From: Chryseobacterium taklimakanense
GTDB lineage: Bacteria; Bacteroidota; Bacteroidia; Flavobacteriales; Weeksellaceae
Assembly: GCF_900187185.1 (NCBI RefSeq)
Contig: NZ_LT906465.1
Coordinates: 1,922,001-1,986,000 of the forward strand
Reading direction: 5' to 3'
Length of the DNA: 64,000 nucleotides
Positions 9,401 through 17,843 of the stretch are shown one piece after another (position 1 is the stretch's first letter; every line of letters begins with the position of its first letter). Below the pieces are notes generated by a model, which made no database searches, had not been told where the DNA came from, and saw only the letters and a program-made list of their open reading frames with translations. A program made the translations under genes and the position numbers.

Positions 9401-11005
9401 ATGAAAAACATTAGAATCATTCAGGAACTGCACGAATTGGGGATTACCGGCTATCGGGAGGTGTCGTATAACCCAAGCTACGAGGAACTATACCAGGCAG
9501 AAATGTCTGAAAAAAACAAAGGGTACGAAAAAGGCGTTGTGACTGAATCTGGTGCTGTGGCGGTAAAAACAGGAATTTTTACCGGACGTTCGCCCAAAGA
9601 CAGATATATCGTACTGGATGATGTTACAAGAGATACGATTAACTGGGACGGAAAAGTGAATTTTCCGACCACTCCGGAGATATTCAAGTCCTGTAAAGAG
9701 AGAGTTCTTGAACAGCTGGCAAGCTCCAACAAACTTTATGTGGTAGATGCTTTCTGCGGTACAAACCCAGATACAAGGCTGAAAGTAAGATTTGTGATGG
9801 AGGTGGCCTGGCAGGCACATTTTGTGACCAATATGTTCATCCGTCCTTCAAATTATGAACTTGAAAACTTTGGCAAACCGGATTTCATCGTCATGAACGG
9901 TTCTAAAACTACAAATCCAGACTGGAAAGAGCAGGGCTTGAACTCTGAGAACTTCGTGATGTTCAACCTTACGGAAAGAATTCAGATCATTGGTGGTACG
10001 TGGTACGGCGGTGAAATGAAGAAAGGAATGTTTGCCATGATGAACTACTACCTTCCGCTTAAAGGAATGGCCTCTATGCACTGCTCAGCAAACGTAGGAG
10101 AGGAAGGCGATGTTGCTTTGTTCTTCGGACTTTCCGGAACAGGGAAAACGACACTTTCTGCAGATCCTAAAAGATATCTGATTGGTGATGATGAGCACGG
10201 TTGGGATGATAACGGTGTCTTCAACTATGAAGGGGGCTGCTACGCAAAAGTAATCGACCTCACTGAAGAAAAGGAACCGGACATCTTCAGAGCCATTAAA
10301 AGAGATGCTCTTCTTGAGAACGTTGTGGTACACGATAATGGTGAAATCGATTACAAAGACGGCTCAATTACCGAAAATACGCGTGTTTCATATCCGATCT
10401 ATCACATCAATAAAATTGTGCTCCCTTCAAAGGCCGGTCACGCTAAAAAAATCGTTTACCTATCCGCTGATGCGTTCGGTGTATTGCCGCCGGTTTCAGT
10501 GCTGGATGATGATCAGGCACAGTACCACTTCCTTTGCGGTTATACTTCCAAACTTGCCGGTACCGAAAGAGGGATTACCGAGCCACAGCCTTCATTCTCC
10601 CCGGCTTTTGGTGAGGCTTTCCTTACCCTTCACCCAACGATGTATTCTAAAACGCTGATCGGGAAGATGCAGGAGCACGGTGCAAAAGCTTATTTGGTAA
10701 ACACCGGATGGAACGGAACCGGTAAACGTATTTCACTGAAAGATACCAGAGCGATTATTGATGCGATCCTCGACGGATCAATCGACAGCGCTCCAAAGAC
10801 CAGAATTCCAATTATGAATCTTGAAATTCCTACGGCCTTGCCAAATGTTTCTGAAGGAATTTTAGACCCGAGAGACAGCTACAGCGACGTTTCCGAATGG
10901 GAAGCGAAAGCTAAAGATTTAGCTGCGAGATATATCGAGAATTTTGAGCAGTACTGTGATAATGATGAGGCTAAAAAATTGGTAGCTGCAGGGCCACAGT
11001 TGTAA
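9401..11005 (+). CDS. pckA: Phosphoenolpyruvate carboxykinase (ATP)
   Basis: 534 aa, full length. It has the oxaloacetate-site TGRSPKDRY (residues 61-69), the P-loop [11 protein letters not shown] (243-253), the metal-binding GDDEHGW (262-268) and [14 protein letters not shown] near the C-terminus. The enzyme makes phosphoenolpyruvate from oxaloacetate with ATP, the entry step of gluconeogenesis, in the cytosol. It is a single-gene unit: its own -7 box lies upstream and a strong UUCG hairpin terminator downstream. Confidence 0.98.
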   Translation: MKNIRIIQELHELGITGYREVSYNPSYEELYQAEMSEKNKGYEKGVVTESGAVAVKTGIFTGRSPKDRYIVLDDVTRDTINWDGKVNFPTTPEIFKSCKERVLEQLASSNKLYVVDAFCGTNPDTRLKVRFVMEVAWQAHFVTNMFIRPSNYELENFGKPDFIVMNGSKTTNPDWKEQGLNSENFVMFNLTERIQIIGGTWYGGEMKKGMFAMMNYYLPLKGMASMHCSANVGEEGDVALFFGLSGTGKTTLSADPKRYLIGDDEHGWDDNGVFNYEGGCYAKVIDLTEEKEPDIFRAIKRDALLENVVVHDNGEIDYKDGSITENTRVSYPIYHINKIVLPSKAGHAKKIVYLSADAFGVLPPVSVLDDDQAQYHFLCGYTSKLAGTERGITEPQPSFSPAFGEAFLTLHPTMYSKTLIGKMQEHGAKAYLVNTGWNGTGKRISLKDTRAIIDAILDGSIDSAPKTRIPIMNLEIPTALPNVSEGILDPRDSYSDVSEWEAKAKDLAARYIENFEQYCDNDEAKKLVAAGPQL

Positions 11006-11031
11006 TAAATCTATTTAAATTTGTACAGATG

Positions 11032-11062
11032 AATCCTCGAAGTTCGCTTTGAGGATTTATTA
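11032..11062 (+). terminator. Terminator of pckA
   Basis: Eleven-bp stem AATCCTCGAAG/CTTTGAGGATT (one G-U pair) with a UUCG loop, then TTATTATTTT. It starts 26 bp after the pckA stop. Confidence 0.85.
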
Positions 11063-11081
11063 TTTTCTGAACTGGAATTTC

Positions 11082-11489
11082 TTATTTTAAGCTTAAAACC
11101 GCAAGTCTGTAACCTTTGGTTCCAAATCCGGAAATCAGCCCATTTGTGTAAGGTGCGGTGACCGATTTCTGTCTGAACTCTTCCCGCTGATAAATATGGC
11201 TGATGTGCACCTCTATTTTAGTTTTCTGAATGTTTTTCAGGCAGTCTGCAATCGCATAGGAGTAATGGGTATATGCACCCGGATTTATGATCAAGGCGTC
11301 AAAATCAGCCTGCTGTAAATGGTCTATAATTGCGCCTTCGGAATTCGACTGGAAATACGAAAATTCATCACTGCTAAATTCAGCTTTCAGCTCGCCTAAA
11401 ACATCTTCCATGGACTTGTTGCCATATATTTGCGGTTCGCGTGTTCCGAGAAGGTTGAGATTGGGTCCGTTAACAATAAGAATTTTCAT
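11082..11489 (-). CDS. aroQ: Type II 3-dehydroquinate dehydratase
   Basis: 135 aa from the ATG at 11489. The frame extends 12 codons further upstream, but MKILIVNGPNLNLLG is the family start. Key motifs: GPNLNLLGTREPQIYG with catalytic Tyr, NPGAYTHYS and EVHISHIYQREEFRQKS with catalytic His. It dehydrates 3-dehydroquinate in the shikimate pathway; the type II enzyme is a dodecamer. Before the element integrated, this gene lay just downstream of the tRNA-Glu/rpsT unit. Its own -7 box is at 11507-11514. Confidence 0.95.
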   Translation of the reverse strand: MKILIVNGPNLNLLGTREPQIYGNKSMEDVLGELKAEFSSDEFSYFQSNSEGAIIDHLQQADFDALIINPGAYTHYSYAIADCLKNIQKTKIEVHISHIYQREEFRQKSVTAPYTNGLISGFGTKGYRLAVLSLK

Positions 11490-11506
11490 GACCTGAAACT
11501 TTAGCT

Positions 11507-11514
11507 CAAATATA
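11507..11514 (-). promoter_or_regulatory. Putative -7 element (TATATTTG) for aroQ
   Basis: On the minus strand the site reads TATATTTG, 18 bp before the aroQ ATG. It lies between the old tRNA terminator and the gene, so aroQ probably did not lose its promoter when the element inserted. Confidence 0.55.
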
Positions 11515-11516
11515 GA

Positions 11517-11552
11517 TAAAAACAAAAAACCTTCAGAAATTTTCTGAAGGTT
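11517..11552 (-). terminator. Former tRNA-Glu terminator, now cut off from its tRNA by the element
   Basis: Inverted repeat AACCTTCAGA/TCTGAAGGTT (11528-11552). On the minus strand it is followed by TTTTTTGTTTTT, and on the plus strand by eight T, so it can work in both directions. It lies directly beside the 15-bp remnant of the tRNA-Glu 3' end at 11559-11573. In the empty site it would have been the hairpin a few bases after tRNA-Glu. Confidence 0.75.
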
Positions 11553-11558
11553 TTTTTT

Positions 11559-11573
11559 GTAGCCCGTAGGGGA
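11559..11573. repeat. Left attachment repeat (attL)
   Basis: GTAGCCCGTAGGGGA, identical to the 3' end of tRNA-Glu at 19675-19689. Flanking T-runs extend the similarity to about 23 bp with one mismatch (T at 11558 versus G at 19674). To its left is native sequence (old tRNA terminator, aroQ), to its right the element. Confidence 0.9.
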
Positions 11574-11685
11574 CTAATACAAACGAATTCAATATAATTG
11601 TACTGCAATCTTAATTAAGCTGTTAGAAGTACTTAACGATGATATCTTTTTTCAGCAGTTTAAAAACTCTTTCAGAATTTGTATT

Positions 11686-11706
11686 AAATAATACAGAAAT
11701 AATACA
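11686..11706 (+). repeat. Pair of 11-bp-spaced direct repeats near attL (possible integrase arm sites)
   Basis: AAATAATACA occurs at 11686-11695 and again at 11697-11706, exactly 11 bp apart. The same pair with the same spacing and orientation occurs near the other end (19595-19615). A related TAATACAAA lies at the core edge (11575-11583). Position and one-turn spacing fit integrase arm-type sites or Xis sites. The pair ends 9 bp before the integrase -7 box, so binding there could also repress int. Confidence 0.55.
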
Positions 11707-11715
11707 AATATTATT

Positions 11716-11723
11716 TATCTTTG
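11716..11723 (+). promoter_or_regulatory. Putative -7 element (TATCTTTG) for the integrase gene
   Basis: TANNTTTG match 19 bp before the integrase ATG (11743). The repeats at 11686-11706 overlap the region where -33 would fall. Confidence 0.55.
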
Positions 11724-11742
11724 AAGTGTAAAAAGATAGATA

Positions 11743-13119
11743 ATGGCTTCAGTTAATTTCTTACTGCGTTCTGCAGTTAAAAAAAATGATCCTTTCACTG
11801 CAAGATTACAATTCAGTAATCCTTCAAAAATTACAGATTCCAATAAGTTTGGTCTTGACTTCGTAGAAGTGAAAACAAGAATATTCGTTTTTAATCCGGA
11901 AGAGGTTAAGGAAATGCCTTTAGTAGATGGCCAAAGATTTTGGAAGGAATTTAAGAAATACAAAGGTTCTGATATCAATATTAAGAATCGTATTGAAAGA
12001 ATAAATTCAGAGCAGAATAAATTCAGATCTTTTATACTTGACAGATTTGAAGCTGCATATCCTGAAGGTTGTGATTCATTACCAAGTAAGGAATGGCTTT
12101 CTTCAGTAGCTAAAGAATATTATGATGATATTATCAGAGCTGAAGCCAGGAAGAAGAACCTGGAGAAACCAAACGAACTTATATGGCACTTCGACAACTA
12201 TATCAAGGTGAAAGGTTTAGAGTTGAAGCCAAGAACTATCTTGAAGCTTCAGGATACTAAAAAAATAGTAGCAGGCTTTGAGGAATTTCAATCTTCAATA
12301 AAAGGATATTCTTTCCAGGTATTAATTCCTGATGTAGATGAACTATTGAAATATGATTTAGTTTCCTATCTGCAGAATAATATGCATTATTCAAAAAATA
12401 CCATTGCCAAAACAATTAAGATCATTAGAACTATCTGCAATTATTCCAAAAGATATGGTATTGAGTTAAGCCCAATGTATGAGGAATTCAGAATGGCTTA
12501 TGATGATAAGGATGTAGTTTATCTTTCATTTGAAGAACTTCAGACAATTAAGAATGCTGATCTTCCGGATGAACTTGATAATGCTCGGAAATGGCTTTAT
12601 ATCAGCAGTTTTTTAGGCCAAAGGATTTCTGATTTTATGCGCTTTGAAAAAACTATGATCCGTAGAGATGGTACTGCTTACTTTATTGATTTTGTTCAGG
12701 CAAAAACTAATAAAAAGATGGCTTTGCTCCTTCACCCGGAAGTAGTTAAAATTCTTAAAGAAAATGATATGAATTTTCCTGCAGCTATAGATGAACCTGC
12801 TTATAATGATCAGATAAGAAAAGTTTGTGAGCTTTCCGGATTAACAGAGAAAGTAAAAGGTTCAATCCTTACTGAAATTGATAAAGGAGTTTGGAGAAAT
12901 GTAGAAGGAGTTTATCCAAAATATAAACTGATCAGCAGCCATATCGGAAGAAAATCATATTGCACCAATTTTTATGGTAAAATTCCTACTGCTTTAATAC
13001 TTGAAGTTTCAGGACATTCTGAAGAAAGAACTTTGCTGGAGTATATCGGTAAGAAGGATGCTTCGAGATCTGAAATGATTAAAAACTATTATCAGAATAT
13101 TGATATTACAAAAGATTAA
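11743..13119 (+). CDS. Tyrosine recombinase (site-specific integrase) of the tRNA-Glu element
   Basis: 458 aa. The N-terminal half has an arm-binding-like segment and a SAM-like core-binding domain (about 140-255). The catalytic domain shows Arg294 in SSFLGQRISDFMRFE, a beta-hairpin Lys in VQAKTNKKMALLLHP, His400/Arg403 in HIGRKSYCTNFY, His425 in SGHSEERT and the nucleophile Tyr434 in LLEYIG, so the full R-K-HxxR-H-Y set is present. Its location 170 bp from attL, facing away from the end, fits an element-borne integrase acting on the tRNA-Glu 3' end. It should catalyse both insertion and, with an excisionase, excision. The reading frame is intact. Confidence 0.95.
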   Translation: MASVNFLLRSAVKKNDPFTARLQFSNPSKITDSNKFGLDFVEVKTRIFVFNPEEVKEMPLVDGQRFWKEFKKYKGSDINIKNRIERINSEQNKFRSFILDRFEAAYPEGCDSLPSKEWLSSVAKEYYDDIIRAEARKKNLEKPNELIWHFDNYIKVKGLELKPRTILKLQDTKKIVAGFEEFQSSIKGYSFQVLIPDVDELLKYDLVSYLQNNMHYSKNTIAKTIKIIRTICNYSKRYGIELSPMYEEFRMAYDDKDVVYLSFEELQTIKNADLPDELDNARKWLYISSFLGQRISDFMRFEKTMIRRDGTAYFIDFVQAKTNKKMALLLHPEVVKILKENDMNFPAAIDEPAYNDQIRKVCELSGLTEKVKGSILTEIDKGVWRNVEGVYPKYKLISSHIGRKSYCTNFYGKIPTALILEVSGHSEERTLLEYIGKKDASRSEMIKNYYQNIDITKD

Positions 13120-13133
13120 AATACATACTATAG

Positions 13134-13250
13134 GCGTATTTTGCGTATTATCCGTATTTTGACATATAAACAAATGAAAATCAAGCAATTATAAATCAAA
13201 AAACACGCGTATTTTGCCCGTATTTTAAGTGTATTTTGTCCGTATTTCGT
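13134..13250 (+). repeat. Left iteron array: 3 copies at 9-bp period, AT-rich spacer, 4 copies at 11-bp period
   Basis: The motif CGTATTTTG or close variants begins at 13135, 13144 and 13153 (9-bp steps), then at 13208, 13219, 13230 and 13241 (11-bp steps, about one helical turn). Between the groups are about 45 bp of very AT-rich DNA (13162-13206). The array starts 15 bp after the integrase stop and ends 27 bp before the next ATG. A homologous array in opposite orientation lies at 19286-19403. The layout of iterons plus AT-rich DNA is that of a replication origin or a multi-site operator. Confidence 0.85.
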
Positions 13251-13277
13251 AGAAATTAACTTTTAAATTTAAATATT

Positions 13278-13673
13278 ATGTACACACAAGAAACAAGATT
13301 AAACAGATTTGGAACTAATCAGATTATGTTCAGAATTGAATCAGAACATATGAGAAGTACAGAACCAGGTGCAGGAATTATTTCCGGTGATGAATTGAAC
13401 TGCTATTTCTATAATAATATCCAAATTGAAGATGGTAAGTGTTATCTGTTAGAATGGATGGAAGCAGAAACAAAAGAAAAACATTTTTTTGTTAGAGCTG
13501 CAAAATTTGAAGGGGAGTACATAAAGTTTTATTGTGTGAATCCTGAATTTTCAGAAGGGGATTTTTTTTGCAAGCCTGAAGAACTAAAAGATACTTTCAC
13601 CGGTATTGCAGTTGTAGAATCTTATTCCAGGTGGATGATGCGGAAAGAAGACATGGATGAATTATGCAGTTAA
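13278..13673 (+). CDS. S24/LexA-like beta-domain protein lacking the catalytic serine (tentative)
   Basis: 131 aa. I do not recognise it with certainty. The order of elements, RIESEHMR, then GAGIISGDELNCYF, then IEDGKCYLLEW, then HFFVRAAKFEGEYIKFYCVNPEF, then FTGIAVVESYSRW, parallels the S24 peptidase domain (S-M ... I-x-x-GD ... DG-x-x-Y-L-V ... V-K-R ... L-x-x-x-NP ... I-x-G-V-V). The catalytic Ser position appears to be His (EHM) and the Lys position Arg (FVRAA), so cleavage activity is doubtful. No HTH is visible. It sits 24 bp before the next gene and right after the left iteron array. Such domains occur in phage regulators, so a regulatory or anti-repressor-binding role is possible. Confidence 0.5.
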   Translation: MYTQETRLNRFGTNQIMFRIESEHMRSTEPGAGIISGDELNCYFYNNIQIEDGKCYLLEWMEAETKEKHFFVRAAKFEGEYIKFYCVNPEFSEGDFFCKPEELKDTFTGIAVVESYSRWMMRKEDMDELCS

Positions 13674-13696
13674 ATTAAGAAGTAAAAGATAGTGGT

Positions 13697-14548
13697 ATGA
13701 GTGAAAAGCAAACAAATGATGAAGATCTTTGGATTGAATATTTAAAAGTTTTAGAGGAAATTCAAAGTAAGGTTCACTTTCATTATGAAGTTATAGGATG
13801 CGTGGAATTGTTCCTTATTCAGGATACGCCAGCAAACTTCGATTTGAGTTATTTTAGAGAGGAGTTTTGCGGATCCTATTGGAAAATAAATGGAATAACC
13901 ATATTTAATCCTTTGATTTACCTCAATATCAAAACTGCTGATGAAGAACAATTTTCAAAATTCAGGCAGGCTTATTTTGATGGTTTCAAGTACTTTGCTG
14001 ATAATTTTAGAGCGATTGATCCAAGCGAAAACCATATCAGAACCTTACATGATCATTTTATAGATAGGTGGCGACATTACTATGGTTTTGCAAGTACACT
14101 TGTACATTATGAAAATATTACTGATTCAGGTTATTACTGCGGAATTTTAGCAGCATATGCGGATTATGAAACTAATAATATATTAAGATTCAGACAATTA
14201 TCTGATCATATTTTTGCTGCAGCTGATGTAGAAGGTGTGAACCAAAGAAAGAAGAGATTAGTCAAAAGTATAAAAGAATACTTTGGTAAGGATGTAAGCA
14301 TGGAGGGCAGAGAAAGAATAATCAGGGAGCTTAAGAAAAGAATAAAGGCTGGAGATTACAAAAACGCCGGTAAAGATATTTCTGAACTTGCAAGCAAGAG
14401 AACTTTAGTGGATCCATTTCGACTAAAACCATTCTTGCGCCTGATTACGGAAGATATGAATGAAAATGAATTTAATTCGTGCTATGTGCAAATAAGTGAA
14501 AATTATCGTGATGAGCAGAAGTTGGCTAAAACACAGAAAAACAAATAA
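13697..14548 (+). CDS. Hypothetical protein of the integrated element
   Basis: 283 aa, cytosolic-looking, no signal peptide or membrane segment. The N-terminal half is rich in aromatic residues (WIEYLKVLEEI, YFREEFCGSYWKINGI, HFIDRWRHYYGFASTLVHYENI). The C-terminal third is charged and helical (GRERIIRELKKRIKAGDYKNAGKDISELASKR). It is probably co-transcribed with the 131-aa gene (23-bp gap). I cannot assign a family. The position between integrase and HTH gene suggests an accessory or cargo role. Confidence 0.75.
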   Translation: MSEKQTNDEDLWIEYLKVLEEIQSKVHFHYEVIGCVELFLIQDTPANFDLSYFREEFCGSYWKINGITIFNPLIYLNIKTADEEQFSKFRQAYFDGFKYFADNFRAIDPSENHIRTLHDHFIDRWRHYYGFASTLVHYENITDSGYYCGILAAYADYETNNILRFRQLSDHIFAAADVEGVNQRKKRLVKSIKEYFGKDVSMEGRERIIRELKKRIKAGDYKNAGKDISELASKRTLVDPFRLKPFLRLITEDMNENEFNSCYVQISENYRDEQKLAKTQKNK

Positions 14549-14617
14549 TTACACGATTTATTTTTATTTAAATTTTATTAATAAAAAACAATAAATACAG
14601 TCAGCATATGACGTGAT

Positions 14618-14625
14618 TATCTTTG
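14618..14625 (+). promoter_or_regulatory. Putative -7 element (TATCTTTG) for the replication-gene operon
   Basis: TANNTTTG match 153 bp before the HTH gene at 14771. It is identical in sequence to the box before the integrase. Transcription from here would give a leader of about 140 nt that contains the nested inverted repeats at 14642-14743. Confidence 0.5.
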
Positions 14626-14641
14626 AAATGTGAAAAGAAAA

Positions 14642-14743
14642 ACCACCGGCCGAAACCGATGGATAAGTATCAAACGAAGGATTAAAGATTGCACCCCTTA
14701 ATCTTCTTCAAAGATACAAATTCCAAAAGTTTCCAAAGGTGGT
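14642..14743 (+). ncRNA. Possible structured leader RNA (three nested inverted repeats)
   Basis: The untranslated region has ACCACC (14642-14647) pairing with GGTGGT (14738-14743), GTATC (14667-14671) with GATAC (14713-14717), and GAAG+GATTAA (14676-14685) with TTAATC+TT+CTTC (14698-14709), all properly nested around a 12-nt loop. The fold would span 102 nt just after the -7 box and end 27 nt before the HTH start codon. This is seen only by eye; conservation or covariation would be needed to prove an RNA element. Confidence 0.4.
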
Positions 14744-14770
14744 AAGGTTAAACTATTAAACTTATTACTG

Positions 14771-14995
14771 ATGGAAAATCCATTTGCTGCAATTGAGAAG
14801 CAGCTCGCAACAATCAATTCAAAACTTGATCAGGTACTGCAGGAAGGTAAAGATGCGCAGCCGGAACTATTAACCAGGAAGGAATACCTTAAGAAAAGAG
14901 GCATATCTGATACTTCGCTATGGCGTGAAGAAAAGGATGGTCTTATTGCACCGGTGTTTATTGGAAGAAAAAAGTACTATAAATTTCCAAACTAA
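14771..14995 (+). CDS. Small helix-turn-helix protein (AlpA/excisionase-like)
   Basis: 74 aa. An N-terminal amphipathic helix of about 30 residues (FAAIEKQLATINSKLDQVL) precedes a winged HTH-like segment: LLTRKEYLKKRGISDTSLWREEKDG, then an APVFIGRKKYYKF wing. This is the usual architecture of small Bacteroidota mobile-element HTH proteins of the AlpA/MerR-like type that act as excisionases or replication/transcription regulators. It is the first gene of the replication operon, 5 bp before DUF3987. It is the best candidate in the element for an excisionase, and also for the protein binding the iterons. Confidence 0.75.
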   Translation: MENPFAAIEKQLATINSKLDQVLQEGKDAQPELLTRKEYLKKRGISDTSLWREEKDGLIAPVFIGRKKYYKFPN

Positions 14996-15000
14996 CAGCC

Positions 15001-16353
15001 ATGAATGCGGTAAGAATGAATGTAGATCAGTTGAAGGAATCAATCAAAGAATCTTTCAAAGATGATCAGCAGAATATTCCGCTGGAAGTATTTCCTGAAG
15101 TGGTACGTGAAATTATTTCTGAAAAAACAAAGCAGAGCTTGGCGGTGGAATTCTTATTTGCTTCAGCACTTGCAGCGGTTTCTATTGCTATTGGGAATTC
15201 TTTCAAAGTAGAATTAATTCCGGGAATGTTTACAAATGCTTCGCTGTATGTATCGGTAGTTGCTGAAAGTGGCAGCGGAAAAACCGAAGGCATAGAATCT
15301 TTTCTGAAGCCTTTGCTGCAGATTGAATCAGAAAACAATAAGAGATTTTTAGAGGAGGAAAAGCAATACCAAAAGAACAAAGCGCTTCCATTAGATCAGC
15401 AGCAGGATATTCCAAAGCCCTACAGAAAGCAGCGTATAATGCAGGATTTGACTGCAGAAGCATTTGCTGATAGGATGGAAAAGAATCCAGGTGGATTAGG
15501 GGGATATGTAGATGAAATAAAAGGCTTTGTGACTTCACAAGGACAGTACAAAGGTGGAAAAGGTAATGATAGGCAGTTTTGGCTTTCAGTGTGGAATGGA
15601 AAGAAAGCAATGAAAGACAGAGTTAATCAGTCTATTTTTATTGAAAATGTTTTCTTCACGCTTATTGGTGGAATTCAGAAGGAAGAAGCCAGCGAACTAT
15701 TTATGAAAATGTTTTCTGATGGATTTGCACCGAGATTCTTATTTGTTGTGGCTGACAATCTTACACCATTAAAATGGAACTTGGACCCGGTAGATGCAAG
15801 TATGGATGCTACATGGGATAAGATAATCAGATCAATAATTGAAATGCAGCCGGAAAACAATGAATCCAGGCTCGTAAAATTTGAAAGAGATGCCGCTGAA
15901 TTACTTGTTAATTGGAGAAATAACCAAAGCCGGGCAAATAACTTCGCAATGCGCTTATTTGATGCAAAACTGCAGATATATGCAATCAGGTTTTCTTTGG
16001 TTCTGCATATCCTGAAAAGGGCAGTAGAAGGTACTTTTTATGATGATGATCTTATTGAATTAGAAACTGCTGAAAATGCGCTTAAGTTGGTGAAATACTT
16101 CCGGGATAATGCTGAAAAGATGACCAAAGCCATGAAGCTGGATGATCCTTTAGAATCTTTGGATGCCAATAAACTGACTTTGTACGATATGCTTCCGGAT
16201 CAGTTTACTACCGGTGAAGGAGAGCAGATTGCGAAGAATAACAAATTGTTAGGGCATACGGCCTTTAATACTTTCCTGAAAAACAAAAGGCTTTTCAAGA
16301 AGTTAGGGCAGGGTAATTACGAAAAACTTATTGCAGATGGAAACGATAATTAA
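15001..16353 (+). CDS. DUF3987-family P-loop protein (replication helicase/ATPase candidate)
   Basis: 450 aa. The N-terminal LEVFPEVVREII and the following SLAVEFLFASALAAVSIAIGNS are typical of DUF3987. A Walker A-like loop AESGSGKTEG lies at about residues 88-97 and a Walker B-like GGYVDEIKG at about 170-178, with later FTLIGGIQKEE and GFAPRFLFV motifs shared with AAA-type replicative helicases. DUF3987 proteins sit beside primase-like genes in phages, satellites and integrative elements and are taken to drive replication. The stop overlaps the start of the primase-like gene by 17 bp, implying translational coupling. Confidence 0.85.
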   Translation: MNAVRMNVDQLKESIKESFKDDQQNIPLEVFPEVVREIISEKTKQSLAVEFLFASALAAVSIAIGNSFKVELIPGMFTNASLYVSVVAESGSGKTEGIESFLKPLLQIESENNKRFLEEEKQYQKNKALPLDQQQDIPKPYRKQRIMQDLTAEAFADRMEKNPGGLGGYVDEIKGFVTSQGQYKGGKGNDRQFWLSVWNGKKAMKDRVNQSIFIENVFFTLIGGIQKEEASELFMKMFSDGFAPRFLFVVADNLTPLKWNLDPVDASMDATWDKIIRSIIEMQPENNESRLVKFERDAAELLVNWRNNQSRANNFAMRLFDAKLQIYAIRFSLVLHILKRAVEGTFYDDDLIELETAENALKLVKYFRDNAEKMTKAMKLDDPLESLDANKLTLYDMLPDQFTTGEGEQIAKNNKLLGHTAFNTFLKNKRLFKKLGQGNYEKLIADGNDN

Positions 16354-17539
16354 CTACAGATTCAAGCTGGATAGATCTTCCAAAAAGTATATCTGCCCAC
16401 AATGCGGTAAAAAGGAACTTGTCAAGTATAAGGATGCTGCAGGAAATTATCAAGGGGATGAATTCGGCCGATGCGACAGAGCTGACAAATGCGGTTATCT
16501 GCGTTATCCTGATACTGTTTCTGAAAGTACTTCCGATTATGTGGCACCAGTGAGAAAGCCACAAGTTTACTTTCCTAAAGAATACCTGCAAAAAACCAGG
16601 AAGAACTTTGATCAGAATGTATTTCTGCAGAACATGGAAAAGGCTGGTATTCCTTCAGAGAAAATCAAGAAAGTAGAAGATTATCAGGTGGGAACAATTA
16701 CCAAAGGTAAGTATGCCGGTGGTATCTGCTTTCCTTACATTGATAAGCATAATAGAGTGCATTCTGTTCAAGTGAAAGTCTTTAATTCTGAAAATAAAAC
16801 TATTGACCAAAATTGGCTGCATTCTATTCTCTATTATCATTTTAAAGCTTCAGGAAATATTCCGCAATGGCTTACAGATTACCATAATAACGAGAAGAAA
16901 ACAAACTGCTTTTTTGGTGAGCATTTACTCGAAGTATATCCTTCAAAGGAAATAATTATTGCAGAAAGTCCAAAGAATGCCATTTTAGGCAGTTTCATTC
17001 TGCCGGAATACTTGTGGATGGCTTCAGGTTCTTTAAGTACTTTAAGCGTAAACAAACTGCGTAAACTGAAGGGAAGAAAAATACTTCTGATTCCTGATAC
17101 TTCACCGGAAAGCGTAGCCTTTGATCAGTGGAAACTTATTTGTGATGAAGCAGTTGAAGCAGGGATAAAAGTGCAAATGTGCAGGTTTATCGAAGACATG
17201 GCTACAGAAAATCAGAAAGCTGCCGGATATGATATTGCTGATTATGTGATGGATTTACTGAAGGAAGATCCGAAATTATTTAAGGCTGCTTCAAAAGAGA
17301 TATCTGCACCGGTTCCGGCCAGGAAGGAATATAATTCTGATAATCTAAAAGCATTTGCCGGTGAGATTCTCGAAGAGTGCGATTCCTTACCAGCTGAAGT
17401 ATTACTGAACAAAATTAGAGATTCAAAACATTTTGCTGGCGAAAATCCTATTGATGTAGTTTCCCAAATGCGCTTAAAAAACATTATAGACTGCACCAGC
17501 TTTAACACTTATTTTTTATTCAATTCAACACCATTCTAA
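16337..17539 (+). CDS. DUF6371-family protein with zinc ribbon and Toprim-like region (primase candidate)
   Basis: 400 aa from the ATG at 16337; another in-frame ATG lies 6 bp upstream. The N-terminus has a zinc-finger pattern: YICPQCGKKE, then GRCDRADKCGYLRYP. The middle contains IIIAESPKNAILGSFI (acidic Toprim-like start) and KILLIPDTSPES (DxD-like), as in primases of mobile elements. It is coupled to the DUF3987 gene by a 17-bp overlap. Inference: together they form the element's replication module. The C-terminus (IIDCTSFNTYFLFNSTPF) is consistent with the family. Confidence 0.8.
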   Translation: METIINYRFKLDRSSKKYICPQCGKKELVKYKDAAGNYQGDEFGRCDRADKCGYLRYPDTVSESTSDYVAPVRKPQVYFPKEYLQKTRKNFDQNVFLQNMEKAGIPSEKIKKVEDYQVGTITKGKYAGGICFPYIDKHNRVHSVQVKVFNSENKTIDQNWLHSILYYHFKASGNIPQWLTDYHNNEKKTNCFFGEHLLEVYPSKEIIIAESPKNAILGSFILPEYLWMASGSLSTLSVNKLRKLKGRKILLIPDTSPESVAFDQWKLICDEAVEAGIKVQMCRFIEDMATENQKAAGYDIADYVMDLLKEDPKLFKAASKEISAPVPARKEYNSDNLKAFAGEILEECDSLPAEVLLNKIRDSKHFAGENPIDVVSQMRLKNIIDCTSFNTYFLFNSTPF

Positions 17540-17547
17540 AAACACAA

Positions 17548-17835
17548 ATGATGATATACAAAAACAATTCTCGCAGCTATTGGACAATTCAAATTGATAA
17601 TTATACTTGGCTGCTATGCTCACCGGGAATTATCGTAGAAGCAAATAAAGATCAAAGGGATGCATTTATCAGGAAATACTATTACGTTAAAATGCAGCAT
17701 TCAATTATGAAGGATCCGGAAGTTTACAAGGCAGCAAAGCAGAGATATTTGGAGAGTTTAGCAAAGTGGAGGTTCAATAGGCAGAAGCCTTTCTTTATTA
17801 CTTATGATGAACCCGATAAACAAACGGAAAAATAA
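17548..17835 (+). CDS. Hypothetical small protein in the element operon
   Basis: 95 aa, basic and rich in Tyr/Trp/Lys (SYWTIQIDNYTWLLCSPGIIVEA, FIRKYYYVKMQHSIM). No domain recognised. It starts 8 bp after the primase-like gene and ends 8 bp before the next, so it belongs to the same operon. Confidence 0.65.
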   Translation: MMIYKNNSRSYWTIQIDNYTWLLCSPGIIVEANKDQRDAFIRKYYYVKMQHSIMKDPEVYKAAKQRYLESLAKWRFNRQKPFFITYDEPDKQTEK

Positions 17836-17843
17836 CGGAATCT

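Noticed and set aside
13162-13206. Promoter in the AT-rich spacer of the left array
   Set aside because: No TANNTTTG match is present there.
13134-13250. CRISPR-like array
   Set aside because: Units are 9-11 bp with no unique spacers of 30 bp and no cas genes; iterons fit better.
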